The position numbers and the translations under genes are program-made. Shown here one piece after another: positions 1-9,700 of a stretch of 21,059 nucleotides of DNA. The stretch spans positions 1 to 21,059 of the forward strand of contig QAKH01000118.1 in assembly GCA_003343885.1 (NCBI GenBank), given 5' to 3'. Positions within the stretch are counted from its first letter, which is position 1. Every line of letters begins with the position of its first letter. The notes under the pieces were generated by a model. The model worked only from the letters and a program-made list of their open reading frames with translations. It was not told the origin of the DNA and searched no databases. Source of the stretch: Clostridiales bacterium (lineage in GTDB: Bacteria > Bacillota > Clostridia > Oscillospirales > CAG-382).

Positions 1-2009
1 GTACAGCCATAAGGAATTAACTCGATCGTCTCTTCATCACCCATCGGTTCGTTGGCTTGCATGAAGAAATTTACGGGGCCGGCGGAACCTTTGAACATTT
101 TCCATGAAGGTAAGATCCGTCCCTTTGTTTTGATCGTGATAGGGGCATTCTCTAGGTTCCATGGGTAAGGGGCTATGTTCTCTGCCTTTCTAACGACGAA
201 ATTTTTCTCTAGTTCTTCTTCTTTCAGATATTTGCGAATCAGGGAATAATTCCATGGTGAAGTAGAGGTGACCTCATAATACCATTCTCCTTTATGTGAA
301 GACTCCGGGCGTTGATCAACCTTGCGTTCCCATTTCTCATCCATCTTTAGGGAATACAATAATGGGCCTCGTTCGATAACAACCGCATCGTCATACCAAT
401 TGCTTGTGGATATACGCATGGGTAGCTCTAGCTGGATATGATCGCCATCTTTCCATTCTCGGTTGATTCGTACGATTTCGCCAGAGTGAGCTGCGATAGA
501 GACAGCCTCGCCATTTATCGTAATCACGGGATTATTACACCAAGCAGGAATACGCAAGTGAAAAGGGAAAAAGGCTTTCTTGTCTTTCTTGCTAGGGAAC
601 GATAAATTGAAATCGATCTTTTCTTCAAAGGGATAATCGGTCTTCTCTGCGATTTTAACCGTGATGTCGTTTCCCACTTGGGCAGTCACTTCCGATGGTG
701 CGTAGATAAGTGAAGCGATGCCATTATCGGCGGTGGCAAACCATAGATGTCGTGTGAATTTAGGCCAGCCTTGATGTAGATTGGAGGTACAACAAGGATA
801 ACCGCTCAATTCTCCGAAAATAATGTCTGTGTCTTCGTGTGGTGAGACAAAGTTACGTCCTTCGCAAGTGATCGCTATTTGATTGACTTGCTGATAATAT
901 TGTCGTGCGGAAAAGTCATCCTTGATCTGCGTTGGCAGTACATTGTATGCGACTTTCTCTAAATGATCAGCCCACTGGACATCTCCGGTTATCTCTAACA
1001 TTTTCTCGAGAGAGAACATCATCTCGACAGCGGTACAGAGTTCTGATCCTTGTGTCGGGTTACCGAAACGTAAAAGTTCATCTCCCGCCCATAATCCTGT
1101 AGGAAAACCAATCGTATGGCGCATTTTCCGTACAGCTTCCTTAACCGCTTCCAGATTTTGAGGATTATGGCTCTGTTGGTAATAAATGACAGGTTCCTTG
1201 AATCCTTGGGCGAGATTTACACAATGCAGGCTGTTTTGCCGGGCTAAATGATCTTGGTTCAAGAACACGTCGGTCCAATTGAAGGTTTGCTTATGGATTA
1301 ACTCTCCTAACTCCAGAAGGAAAGGATCGCCCGTGATATTATAAAGCCAATATACGACCATCAGATTATCCCCTCCTCGTTGTTCAGCCCAGAAAGTCCA
1401 TTTTCCCAGAGGACTTTTAGGTAGTTCAGAAAGCTGGTATTTGAAATAATTAGTGAGGAACGAGATAACTCTTTGATCGTTGGTAGCGGAATAATATTGT
1501 TGCAGAACTTTGAGCATAACCATTTTGGGCCACCAATCTTGTGCGTTATCCCGTTGTAAGCCGGGTTCATAGTCTCTGTCTGTATCTGGCCCGAAATATC
1601 CGTTAGGCTTTTGAGAGGCCAATGTCCATTCAACCCAAGGCTTTACTTTTTGGATCAGGGCCTCATCATTCATGATGTAAGCCAAAGGTAGTAAGCCATC
1701 TATCCAGTATGGGCCTCGTTCCCATACGTCTCCATCTCCGCCTAACCAACCGTTACGCGGTCCCATTACTTTCGTATAGATAGAATCCAGATGGCCGGTC
1801 ATTCCCGTACACATTCGTTCCATTTGGATTTTTAGCCAACCCGCAGGTTTAACATCCCCAATAGGCAACTCTATATAAGGCTTAGAGGCTAATGGATAAC
1901 GATTGTTCGGGTAATTAATGTTGATAGAACCTTCATTTCCCAGCAAAGTGGCAGAAAAGGAGGTAATTGAGATTAGGCTTGATAATGTTATCGTTAATAA
2001 ATACTTCAT
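1..2009 (-). CDS. DUF1680/GH127-like glycoside hydrolase, secreted (3' end cut by window)
   Basis: The frame is open from an ATG at 2009 to the window edge, giving 669 residues. The last visible residues (IELIPYGC) resemble the usual C-terminus of this family, so only a short tail is probably missing. Residues 1-24 form a Sec-type signal (MKYLLTITLSSLISITSFSA) without a lipobox, suggesting a periplasmic or secreted protein. The body looks like the alpha/alpha-barrel hydrolases of the beta-L-arabinofuranosidase group. A Glu-x-Cys at E323-C325 and adjacent cysteines C406-C407 match the zinc/nucleophile layout of GH127, and E311 is an acid/base candidate, although its spacing to E323 (12) differs from the 16 seen in the downstream paralogue. 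It begins 16 nt after the GH127 lipoprotein gene and is probably co-transcribed with it. The family is confident; the substrate (arabinofuranoside or another furanoside) is unknown. Confidence 0.82.
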   Translation of the reverse strand, partial: MKYLLTITLSSLISITSFSATLLGNEGSININYPNNRYPLASKPYIELPIGDVKPAGWLKIQMERMCTGMTGHLDSIYTKVMGPRNGWLGGDGDVWERGPYWIDGLLPLAYIMNDEALIQKVKPWVEWTLASQKPNGYFGPDTDRDYEPGLQRDNAQDWWPKMVMLKVLQQYYSATNDQRVISFLTNYFKYQLSELPKSPLGKWTFWAEQRGGDNLMVVYWLYNITGDPFLLELGELIHKQTFNWTDVFLNQDHLARQNSLHCVNLAQGFKEPVIYYQQSHNPQNLEAVKEAVRKMRHTIGFPTGLWAGDELLRFGNPTQGSELCTAVEMMFSLEKMLEITGDVQWADHLEKVAYNVLPTQIKDDFSARQYYQQVNQIAITCEGRNFVSPHEDTDIIFGELSGYPCCTSNLHQGWPKFTRHLWFATADNGIASLIYAPSEVTAQVGNDITVKIAEKTDYPFEEKIDFNLSFPSKKDKKAFFPFHLRIPAWCNNPVITINGEAVSIAAHSGEIVRINREWKDGDHIQLELPMRISTSNWYDDAVVIERGPLLYSLKMDEKWERKVDQRPESSHKGEWYYEVTSTSPWNYSLIRKYLKEEELEKNFVVRKAENIAPYPWNLENAPITIKTKGRILPSWKMFKGSAGPVNFFMQANEPMGDEETIELIPYGC

Positions 2010-2025
2010 TTTGATGCTTTTTTAG

Positions 2026-3882
2026 TTATTCGTTATAGGGGATCCATACCCTCATTTTTCCTGCTTTACGGTTATCCCACGCGTAATAGGGAATAAAGGT
2101 AGCAGATTGTGCCCTACCGTTTGTTTTAATTGTTTTTATCCCATTCAATATATCGGAAGCGAAGGCTGTCTGGAATGTTGTACTTGGGCTCAACTGTATT
2201 TGATCGAAATATACCGGGTTGTCTATTTCTTCCATGCAGTATACAAGTGGCCCTCGTTGAATCGCCCGTTTGCCGAAATTTTCCTTGACATGCGGATCTG
2301 CCGCGACAATTTCCACGGGCATATCCATATCTAGAGCGATTACATCTTGTGATTTCCAATCCTTGATTACCGCATAGCCTTTTTCCTCAGACACGTTTAT
2401 TCTCTTACCATTGATACTTAAATCATAGGTTTTGCACCAATTCGGAATGCGGAGGCGTATCTCTTTCTCCAAAGGCTGAGACGTAGAAATTGTTAGTTTT
2501 ACCGATCCATCCCACGGATAGTCCGTTTCTTGTGTTAATAGGATATCAGTCTCTCCTATCCGTATTTGCCCCGTATTTCCGATATATAGATTTACCCATA
2601 ACGCATCATCGGAGGAGGCGTAGATATAATTTCCGATAGAAGGCAAGAAGCGTGAAAGCTGACTTGGGCAACAAGCGCAACCATACCATTCTTGTCTATG
2701 GTGATCACCCTTAGATTCCAGCGGATTGACATAGAAGAAACGGTCTCCACCCAAGGAGATACCGGCAAGCGCACCGTTATATAAAGAACGTTCCAGTACG
2801 TCGATGTATTTAGAGTCTCCGGTAAGTTGGTTCATACGTTGGTTCCAAAGCACCATTCCGACAGAAGCGCAAGTCTCGCAATAAGCATCTAGGTTCGGTA
2901 AATCGTAATCCTCCGTAAACCCTTCGTTATCCCGGGATGAACCGATTCCCCCGGTGATATACATATTGCGGTGTACCACATCATCCCATAGACGATCCAT
3001 TGCGGCTATATATCCCGTATCATTCTTCAAGGCAGCCACATCGGCCATACCGCAATACAAATACATACATCGTACCGCATGCCCGGAGATATCGGTAAGT
3101 CGCCGGACGGGAACGATATCTTGATAGTAAACCGGGTCCCATTTACCTTCATCACCCATAGTGCCGTGACCGTGTCCACGTTCCTCCAGCAGCCAATAAG
3201 CGAAATCCAGATATTTCTGCTCTTGGGTGGTTTGATAAAGCTTGACAAGCGCCAGTTCTATTTCCTCATGTCCCGGTACCCAATGCCGTTTTCCCGGTCC
3301 GAATTGGCTCATCATATGATCTGCCATGCGGATACATACATCTAATAACTTACGCTTTCCGGTCGCTTGGTAATACGCCACTCCAGCCTCAATCATATGC
3401 CCGGCGCAGTACATCTCATGCTTGTCCATATTAGTCCACCGTTTATCCAAGCCGGTAAGTGTGTAAAAAGTGTTGATGTATCCGTCCGGTCGTTGGGCGG
3501 CAGCGAATTTATCAATCCATTCGTCCGCTTTTTTCTCCAGTTCGGGATCCGGATTGTTGATCAGGCTATAAGCCATGCCTTCCAACGCTTTATATACGTC
3601 GGAATCATCAAAGAAAATGCCGGAATGCTCTCCTGCCCCTTTCGCCGCATTCTCGAAATTGCGGATACGCCCGGTTTGATTCTCTATTTGATCGATACAG
3701 ACAGGCAAGGTAGCCGAGACATGTTTGCTGAGTCTGGGTGACCAAAAATTGTCATTGATTTTCACATGGGAGAAATCGATCTGCTCGATCATCTTCAAAG
3801 GCTGTTCCTTTATATCTTCTTTAGAGGTCTGGCAACCCTGCAAAAACAAGGCTGACACAGCGAGTAAAAGGTATTGCTTCAT
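2026..3882 (-). CDS. GH127 family glycoside hydrolase, lipoprotein (beta-L-arabinofuranosidase-like)
   Basis: This 618-residue protein has a lipoprotein signal: hydrophobic residues 4-15, then a lipobox ending LQGC with C17 as the lipidation site. The residues known in Bifidobacterium HypBA1 (E322, E338, C340, C417, C418) have clear counterparts: E320 in NEGF, E336 and C338 in CETC, and C404-C405 in CACCP. The active site, with a zinc-bound cysteine nucleophile and Glu acid/base, therefore looks intact. GH127 members remove beta-L-arabinofuranose, and some act on other furanosides such as aceric acid in rhamnogalacturonan II, so the sugar is open. The gene lies downstream of SusC/SusD and the Gfo/Idh gene, separated from the latter by a 121-nt structured spacer. 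Its role would be to trim a glycan or glycoside at the surface or in the periplasm. Confidence 0.88.
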   Translation of the reverse strand: MKQYLLLAVSALFLQGCQTSKEDIKEQPLKMIEQIDFSHVKINDNFWSPRLSKHVSATLPVCIDQIENQTGRIRNFENAAKGAGEHSGIFFDDSDVYKALEGMAYSLINNPDPELEKKADEWIDKFAAAQRPDGYINTFYTLTGLDKRWTNMDKHEMYCAGHMIEAGVAYYQATGKRKLLDVCIRMADHMMSQFGPGKRHWVPGHEEIELALVKLYQTTQEQKYLDFAYWLLEERGHGHGTMGDEGKWDPVYYQDIVPVRRLTDISGHAVRCMYLYCGMADVAALKNDTGYIAAMDRLWDDVVHRNMYITGGIGSSRDNEGFTEDYDLPNLDAYCETCASVGMVLWNQRMNQLTGDSKYIDVLERSLYNGALAGISLGGDRFFYVNPLESKGDHHRQEWYGCACCPSQLSRFLPSIGNYIYASSDDALWVNLYIGNTGQIRIGETDILLTQETDYPWDGSVKLTISTSQPLEKEIRLRIPNWCKTYDLSINGKRINVSEEKGYAVIKDWKSQDVIALDMDMPVEIVAADPHVKENFGKRAIQRGPLVYCMEEIDNPVYFDQIQLSPSTTFQTAFASDILNGIKTIKTNGRAQSATFIPYYAWDNRKAGKMRVWIPYNE

Positions 3883-4003
3883 ATAGCTTTAGAAATTGAG
3901 ATTAATTATTTGCGGGGGATAAAGGTAGGGATTTATTCTCAATTTCGGGTAAGTATTATTTAGGGGTAGAAATATTCTACCCCTAAGAATGAAAAATGAT
4001 CGA
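3883..4003 (-). other. Structured intergenic leader between the Gfo/Idh and GH127 genes
   Basis: These 121 nt hold two inverted repeats. One is a perfect 12-bp stem at 3960-3971 and 3975-3986 (TTAGGGGTAGAA and its complement) with a 3-nt loop. The other is a perfect 10-bp pair at 3892-3901 and 3937-3946 (GAAATTGAGA / TCTCAATTTC) with a 35-nt loop. In the minus-strand transcript the strong stem lies just after the Gfo/Idh stop and is followed by AATAATACTTA, not a clean U-run. It could be a weak terminator, a processing or stability element, or an attenuator. The second pair lies close to the GH127 start codon and could affect its translation. No TAnnTTTG promoter is visible in this spacer. 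Confidence 0.55.
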
Positions 4004-5167
4004 TTATTTGACCATAGGCCAAGGGAATTTAGACTGTAAGTTAATACGTTCTCCTGTAGCTTGAGATTTACGTGCGGCTTCGATGATCTCTAGTACATGT
4101 AGAGCATGTTCTACATTAATGCGTGGTTCAGTATTTAAAGCCATATGCTTACTTATATCAGAAGCACCTTCTTGCCAAACATAACCTTCTGCATCTGGGA
4201 CAAAGCGTTGAGGTACAGGATGATCCATTGTTGATAAATCAACCCCTCCCGGAGCCCAGTCGTATCCAACCATATGCATGTTTCCATGTGAGCCATACAA
4301 CGATATTGTGGCTTTCTCTTGACCTTTCCCCATGTGTCCGTACGGATCGAAATAGTTGAATCCACATTCAATATGAGAAAGAATACCTTTCTCATGCTCC
4401 ATGATAATCATGGCATTATCTTCTTCACTAACCTTGATCTTTCCTTTATCATCCACGGTTCTTTCCGGAGTGACAATGGAAGTCATGGCTACGACTGATT
4501 TGGCGGGACCTAACAAACCCGTGATTGTTGCGATATTATAAACTCCTAAATCAGGCATACTTCCTCCTAATGGTTCATAGAAAAAGGCGGACCAAGTAGG
4601 ACCTTCATGTCCATAATGGCCATGGGCGGACGCGATATTTCCTAATGTCCCTTTATTTATCTCTCGTGCCATAAAAGCAAATTGCGGGCTGTTTACCACG
4701 GCTGGTGCTCCCCAAATACGAAGCCCTTTCGCTTTTGCCATATCATATAACTCTTTTCCTTCTTTATATGAATTGGCTAAAGGTTTCTCACTCCAAACAT
4801 TTCGTCCGGCCTCTAAAGCTATGCGGTTTAATTTACCATGTACCTGCATGTCTGTTAATGTCAGCATCAAGTCAAATTTGGATCCGGATAACATCTCCTC
4901 TATATTTTTATACCATTTCGGTATATTGTAAGTGGATGCCGCTTTTTGAGCTCTATCCGGTTTGATATCACAGCAAGCGACGATATCGATATATGGACAT
5001 TTCGAAATGTGGGGGAAATAAGAATTAGATACACTTCCGCAGCCGATAACTGCGACTTTAATTTTTTTTCCAGTCGTGCTAAATGTCTCTGCATATGCAG
5101 ATAATGGTGATAATAATGAGGCAATACTGGCCGCTGTTGTTACTTTGAGAAATTCTTTTCTATTCAT
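4004..5167 (-). CDS. Gfo/Idh/MocA family NAD(P)-dependent oxidoreductase, exported
   Basis: This 387-residue protein has an N-terminal export signal (RKEFLK then a hydrophobic stretch and SAYA near residue 26). It resembles the Tat signals common in Bacteroidetes members of this family, but has only Arg-Lys where a twin arginine is expected. A Rossmann motif GCGSVS is at 42-47 and the family EKP motif at 127-129. The C-terminal-domain motif GGSMPDLGVY at 201-210 keeps the aspartate (D206) but has Y210 where a catalytic His often stands. Members oxidise or epimerise sugars and cyclitols; some (GH109) hydrolyse glycosides through an NAD-dependent oxidation. The gene starts 24 nt after susD, so it belongs to the same transcript. 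Periplasmic oxidation or reduction of a sugar released by SusCD and the hydrolases is the likely role; the substrate is unknown. Confidence 0.85.
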   Translation of the reverse strand: MNRKEFLKVTTAASIASLLSPLSAYAETFSTTGKKIKVAVIGCGSVSNSYFPHISKCPYIDIVACCDIKPDRAQKAASTYNIPKWYKNIEEMLSGSKFDLMLTLTDMQVHGKLNRIALEAGRNVWSEKPLANSYKEGKELYDMAKAKGLRIWGAPAVVNSPQFAFMAREINKGTLGNIASAHGHYGHEGPTWSAFFYEPLGGSMPDLGVYNIATITGLLGPAKSVVAMTSIVTPERTVDDKGKIKVSEEDNAMIIMEHEKGILSHIECGFNYFDPYGHMGKGQEKATISLYGSHGNMHMVGYDWAPGGVDLSTMDHPVPQRFVPDAEGYVWQEGASDISKHMALNTEPRINVEHALHVLEIIEAARKSQATGERINLQSKFPWPMVK

Positions 5168-5191
5168 GATATTTTTAATTAAAAAGTTTAT

Positions 5192-6760
5192 TTAAAATGC
5201 CGGATATCCCGGGTTCTGTACAAGCTTATTATTCTTTTGCCATGCTTTATAGGGGATTGGGAAGATTTTTCTGTACTCCTCGGTTTGCTGTGGCTTCATA
5301 TAAGCCGGTCTCAAGAATGTGCCGAAGCGTATCATATCTTGACGAGCGGTACCTTCGAATGCTAACTCAAAACGCCTTTCATTGTAGACATCATCGAGTG
5401 TGACACTGGCAAGATTATGGTCGCTATCTCCGAATGCCCTTTCTCTGATGGTATTAACTAAACGTGTTGCTTCTCCATTATCTTTACCTAAGCGAACTAA
5501 GGCTTCCGCTTTCATTAAGTAAACGTCTGCTAAACGGAAAATGGCCACGTCATTTTCCATACAAGTGTTCTGCATACCGCTGTCAAATTCCCATTTTGCG
5601 ATGCGGGCACCTTCTTCTTGATGAACCTCACCCCAGATCGTGGGATTACCGTTTGCATCTGTTTTTTCTGTTCCGGGGATGACATGAAGGTCTATTGTGT
5701 GGATCAAAGGTCGGTTGGCAGATGTAATGAGAACCTCTTTTGTTTCTGGATCAATCATGGGGCCGATCAAAAATGTATACTCTTTCCGAGGATCGTCTTC
5801 CGCAAATGAATATACAAAATCAGGTTTAGCGTTGATTCCATTCCACATATCTCCCTTAAAACCTAAAGCAATAGGGTCTAAATAATGTAAAGTATAAAGA
5901 TGCATTAAATTCCCCCATTGAGAAGCCGTGTAACAAATAGGAAGAATGGCTTCTTTTGATACCTCATTATGCACTTGAAAGTTGGTTTTCCAATTAGGTT
6001 CAATAATATAATCTAGCTGCATTACCTTATCGCACTCGTCAATAGCTCCTTGCCAATTCTCTTTGCCGATCCATTCCTCAGCGTTTAGATACATTTTAGC
6101 AAGTAATGTGTGCGCAGCCCCTTGGGTGAATCTGCCATAAGTCGCTGACGATACATCCGAAAGCAGGTATGGAGTAATCTCGTTTAGTTCAGATACGATG
6201 AACTCATAGATCTGTTTTCTCGGCGTGATGGCAGGAAGTTCTAGGTCTTTATAGTCAGTTACTAAGGGGACATTTCCAAAAAAGTCTATCAATACATAGT
6301 ACCAAAATGCGCGTAATCCTCTAAGTTCAGACATATATCTTATTTTCAGATCTTCAGCAAGTATCTTATTCTCTTCAATTGTACTAATAACTGAATTTAC
6401 AGTAGTTAATGCGGACATACAATTGTTCCATAAAGTCTCAACAGAATAAGAACTAGGATTCCATGTGTGCATGCATTGTTCCATATGCCATCCACCTTCC
6501 CACCAGTCTCCTCCTAATCGGGTAGGAGCGATGGTCATATCGGAGGTCAATTCAGACATACCCCATGCACTCTCATAATACATATAATTTTGTAATGATG
6601 TGTAAGCTGGGCCAATAATAGCATTTATTTGCTCTGTCGTATTTCCGAATGTATCAGAGGGTAATTTGCTATATACATTTTCGTTCAGATCTGTGCATGA
6701 GACAAATCCAAGGCTTATAGATAATGTTATATATACTAGTTTTTTGAAATTTGTATTCAT
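5192..6760 (-). CDS. SusD/RagB family glycan-binding lipoprotein
   Basis: The protein has 522 residues. Its signal peptide ends at a lipobox (FVSC, C22), followed by TDLNE, typical of SusD proteins. The body has the helical TPR-like SusD layout, including the RGLRAFWYYVLIDFFGNVPLVTDY-type region (described here, roughly residues 146-170), the late NERRFELAFEG motif and a C-terminal NPGYPAF. SusD proteins sit on the outer-membrane surface and form a lid over SusC to capture ligand. The start is 12 nt after the susC stop, the usual tight susC-susD arrangement. The ligand cannot be predicted; the neighbouring GH127 genes and demethylation operon suggest an unusual glycoside rather than a common storage polysaccharide. 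Confidence 0.95.
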   Translation of the reverse strand: MNTNFKKLVYITLSISLGFVSCTDLNENVYSKLPSDTFGNTTEQINAIIGPAYTSLQNYMYYESAWGMSELTSDMTIAPTRLGGDWWEGGWHMEQCMHTWNPSSYSVETLWNNCMSALTTVNSVISTIEENKILAEDLKIRYMSELRGLRAFWYYVLIDFFGNVPLVTDYKDLELPAITPRKQIYEFIVSELNEITPYLLSDVSSATYGRFTQGAAHTLLAKMYLNAEEWIGKENWQGAIDECDKVMQLDYIIEPNWKTNFQVHNEVSKEAILPICYTASQWGNLMHLYTLHYLDPIALGFKGDMWNGINAKPDFVYSFAEDDPRKEYTFLIGPMIDPETKEVLITSANRPLIHTIDLHVIPGTEKTDANGNPTIWGEVHQEEGARIAKWEFDSGMQNTCMENDVAIFRLADVYLMKAEALVRLGKDNGEATRLVNTIRERAFGDSDHNLASVTLDDVYNERRFELAFEGTARQDMIRFGTFLRPAYMKPQQTEEYRKIFPIPYKAWQKNNKLVQNPGYPAF

Positions 6761-6772
6761 GGTGTATGTTAA

Positions 6773-9700
6773 TTAGAAATTAATATTTAGTCCAACAGAG
6801 AAGGTTCGTGCTTTTGGATAAAAATCTTTGGCTTCTATTCCGGGTGTTAAGCCGTCGTTTGTGTTGATTGGGACCTCAGGATCTAAGCCTTTATATTTGG
6901 TGATTACAAATAAGTTCTGTCCTGTAAGGTAAACTCTTATTCCATTCAAGCAATTGAACTTATATCCTAAAGTTAAGTTATCCAAGCGTAAGAACGAACC
7001 GTTTTCCACATACATAGATGAGAAACGTGGTGTTTCAGTCAATTGGAATGTCAGAGGATCATCTAAAGCGTTAGATCCGGGCATAAATAGAGATTGAGCA
7101 TACGCTAAACGAGGTACATTGATCAAGTCATTACCCAAAGTTCCCCTAAAAAAGAAGGAGAGATCCCAGTTCTTGTATCTGAATGAATTAGTCATGCCAT
7201 AGGTTAATTTAGGTTGCGCACATCCTATATAATTGTAATCGGCTGGATCAGATATTTCGCCATCCCCATTTTTGTCAATAAAGATATATTTCCCGTTAGC
7301 GTCTAGCCCTGTAGCTTGCAGTCCATAAAACTGTCCAACAGGAGAACCTTCTTCAAGAATATGGGTAGTTCCGAGGACACCACCTCGAATATCGACACTT
7401 CCCAACAACAAATTCTCTGCCGAAAATGCCTCGTTGGATAGGCGGGTTATTTTGTTTTGGTTGTGTGCTAGGTTCAAAGAAATATCCCAACTGAAGTCCT
7501 TTGTGCTTATTACGTTTGCATTTAAGAACAATTCGATACCACGGTTTTGCATATCACCGACATTTGCCATCATTTTATCATACATATATGGTGGAGTAGC
7601 GACGGGATAAGTATATAGCATGTCTGTAGTTTGTTTGTCATACCATTCGATCCTACCGCTTAACCGATTTCCTAGCACGGAGAAATCCAATCCTATATTC
7701 AACATATTAGTTTGCTCCCATTTAAGATCCGGATTTGCATTTTGGCTAATTCTGAAAGAAGGAAGCCAACTACCGTTATCATAGTAAATACCTTGTGAAC
7801 CATACATTTGAATGGTCTTATAAGGATCTAGACCGGATTGATTACCCGTAGCGCCGTATCCTACACTTAGTTTTAAGTTATTTAACCATTTTATATTCTG
7901 CATGAATTCTTCTTGTGAGATATTCCAACCTGCGGAAACTGATGGGAAAATACCCCATTTATTGTTTATACCGAATTTAGAGGATCCATCTCTTCTAATG
8001 GTGGCCGTAAGCATGTATTTCTCATCGAAACTATAGTTAGCTCTTGCATAAAAAGAGATGAGGCGGTTTTCTGATTTATAGGAAGTGACATCTCCTGCAA
8101 ATAGATTTTTCCCGGATGCGAGATCATTAGCTCCTAAAATATCGGTTAGATACCCTCTACTTTGTCCGACATGTTCGGCGTATATCGTTTGTTCCCAAGA
8201 ATATCCGATTAATCCGTTTAATTTATGTTTACCAAATGTATTTGAGTAATTTGCGGTCCATTCCATCATGTCATTATCCGTAATTGTACTCTGGCGCTTG
8301 GCAAATCCTCCATTGCTATACCCAGCTTCGGACTCTATACTCTTATATTCACTATAATCAACATTATTCCTAGATTTGGATAATAAGACTTTAATATCTA
8401 AACCTTCTATAATAGAATAGGATACATTGGCTATACCATTGATATTGCTGATCTTGTTCTCGGTTACATTCTCATCTTGGTTACGAACAGGGTTTCCTTG
8501 GTCGTAATTACGAGTCTCAAACCAACTTCCATCTTCATATTTCACGGGGTATACAGGTATCATATTATAAGCGAGAATGAAATTTCGTTTATAAGTTGGG
8601 GAATTATTAATAATGGTCGCTACTCCTGTAATATCAATTTTTAATTTATCATTTAACGCACGTTGAGAGAATTGTAATCTGGTATTAAATCTTGACATAT
8701 CATTGTCTCTCACAACGCCATCACGATGCATATATGATACGGAACCACGATAATTATGATTTGTTCCACCTCCGGAAAGAGACACGTTATGATCTTGTTG
8801 CAATCCGGTACGAGTGATTTCATCAAACCAGTCTGTATTGGCTCCTAGGTCAAAAGATTCCCCGATTCCCCCATTATTTTGCACATAAGAACGCCATTGG
8901 TCTGCTGTAAGCATATCGGGCTTATTTGCCAAAGTTGATATACCAAATGCCCCTGTGTAATTTACGGTAGGTTTACTGGCTAATCCTTTCTTAGTAGTTA
9001 TTAATATAACGCCTCCTGCTGAACGAGAACCATAGATTGCGGCTGAAGATGCATCTTTCAATATAGAGATAGACTCGATATCTTGAGGGGATACGGTTGA
9101 CATATCAGATCCGGGTACGTTGTCGATTACGATTAATGGCCCTTGGTCCTTTTGTAAAGTAGAGACCCCCCTTAACTGGATCGATGCATTTGTTGTGACA
9201 TCTCCAGACCCTGTATTTACGACCAAACCCGCAACCTTGCCTTGTAATAGATCTGCGGCATCCCGGGTAAGACCTTGGTTAAAGTCTTTAGATGAAACAT
9301 TTGTAATAGATCCTGTTATTTCACGTTTGGTTTGCGTTCCGTATCCAACTACTACTACCTCATCTAACTTCTGAGTATCTTCTTGAAGCTTGATATTTAA
9401 TTTGGTTTGGTTGGTAACCGGAATTTCCAAGGTGTTATATCCAATATATGAAATTTGTAATATCGAGTTGCCGCCTACTTCAATGCTGTATTTACCATCT
9501 AAGTCGGTAATCGTTCCTTGTGTGCTACCTTTTACAATGATATTCGCTCCAATGATAGGGGAACCCATAGGGTCTGTGATAGTACCCGTGATCTTCCGAT
9601 TCTTTTGTTGCATACCACTGTTAGACATGCTTTTTTTCATTAGCATGATATTACGTCCTTCAATAGCGTAGGTGACATTTGTATTGTTGAAAATCTCAGC

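Noticed and set aside
2107..3741. Several plus-strand frames of 75-124 codons across the GH127 gene
   Set aside because: They are shadows of an intact coding frame with all expected catalytic residues; none resembles a known protein.
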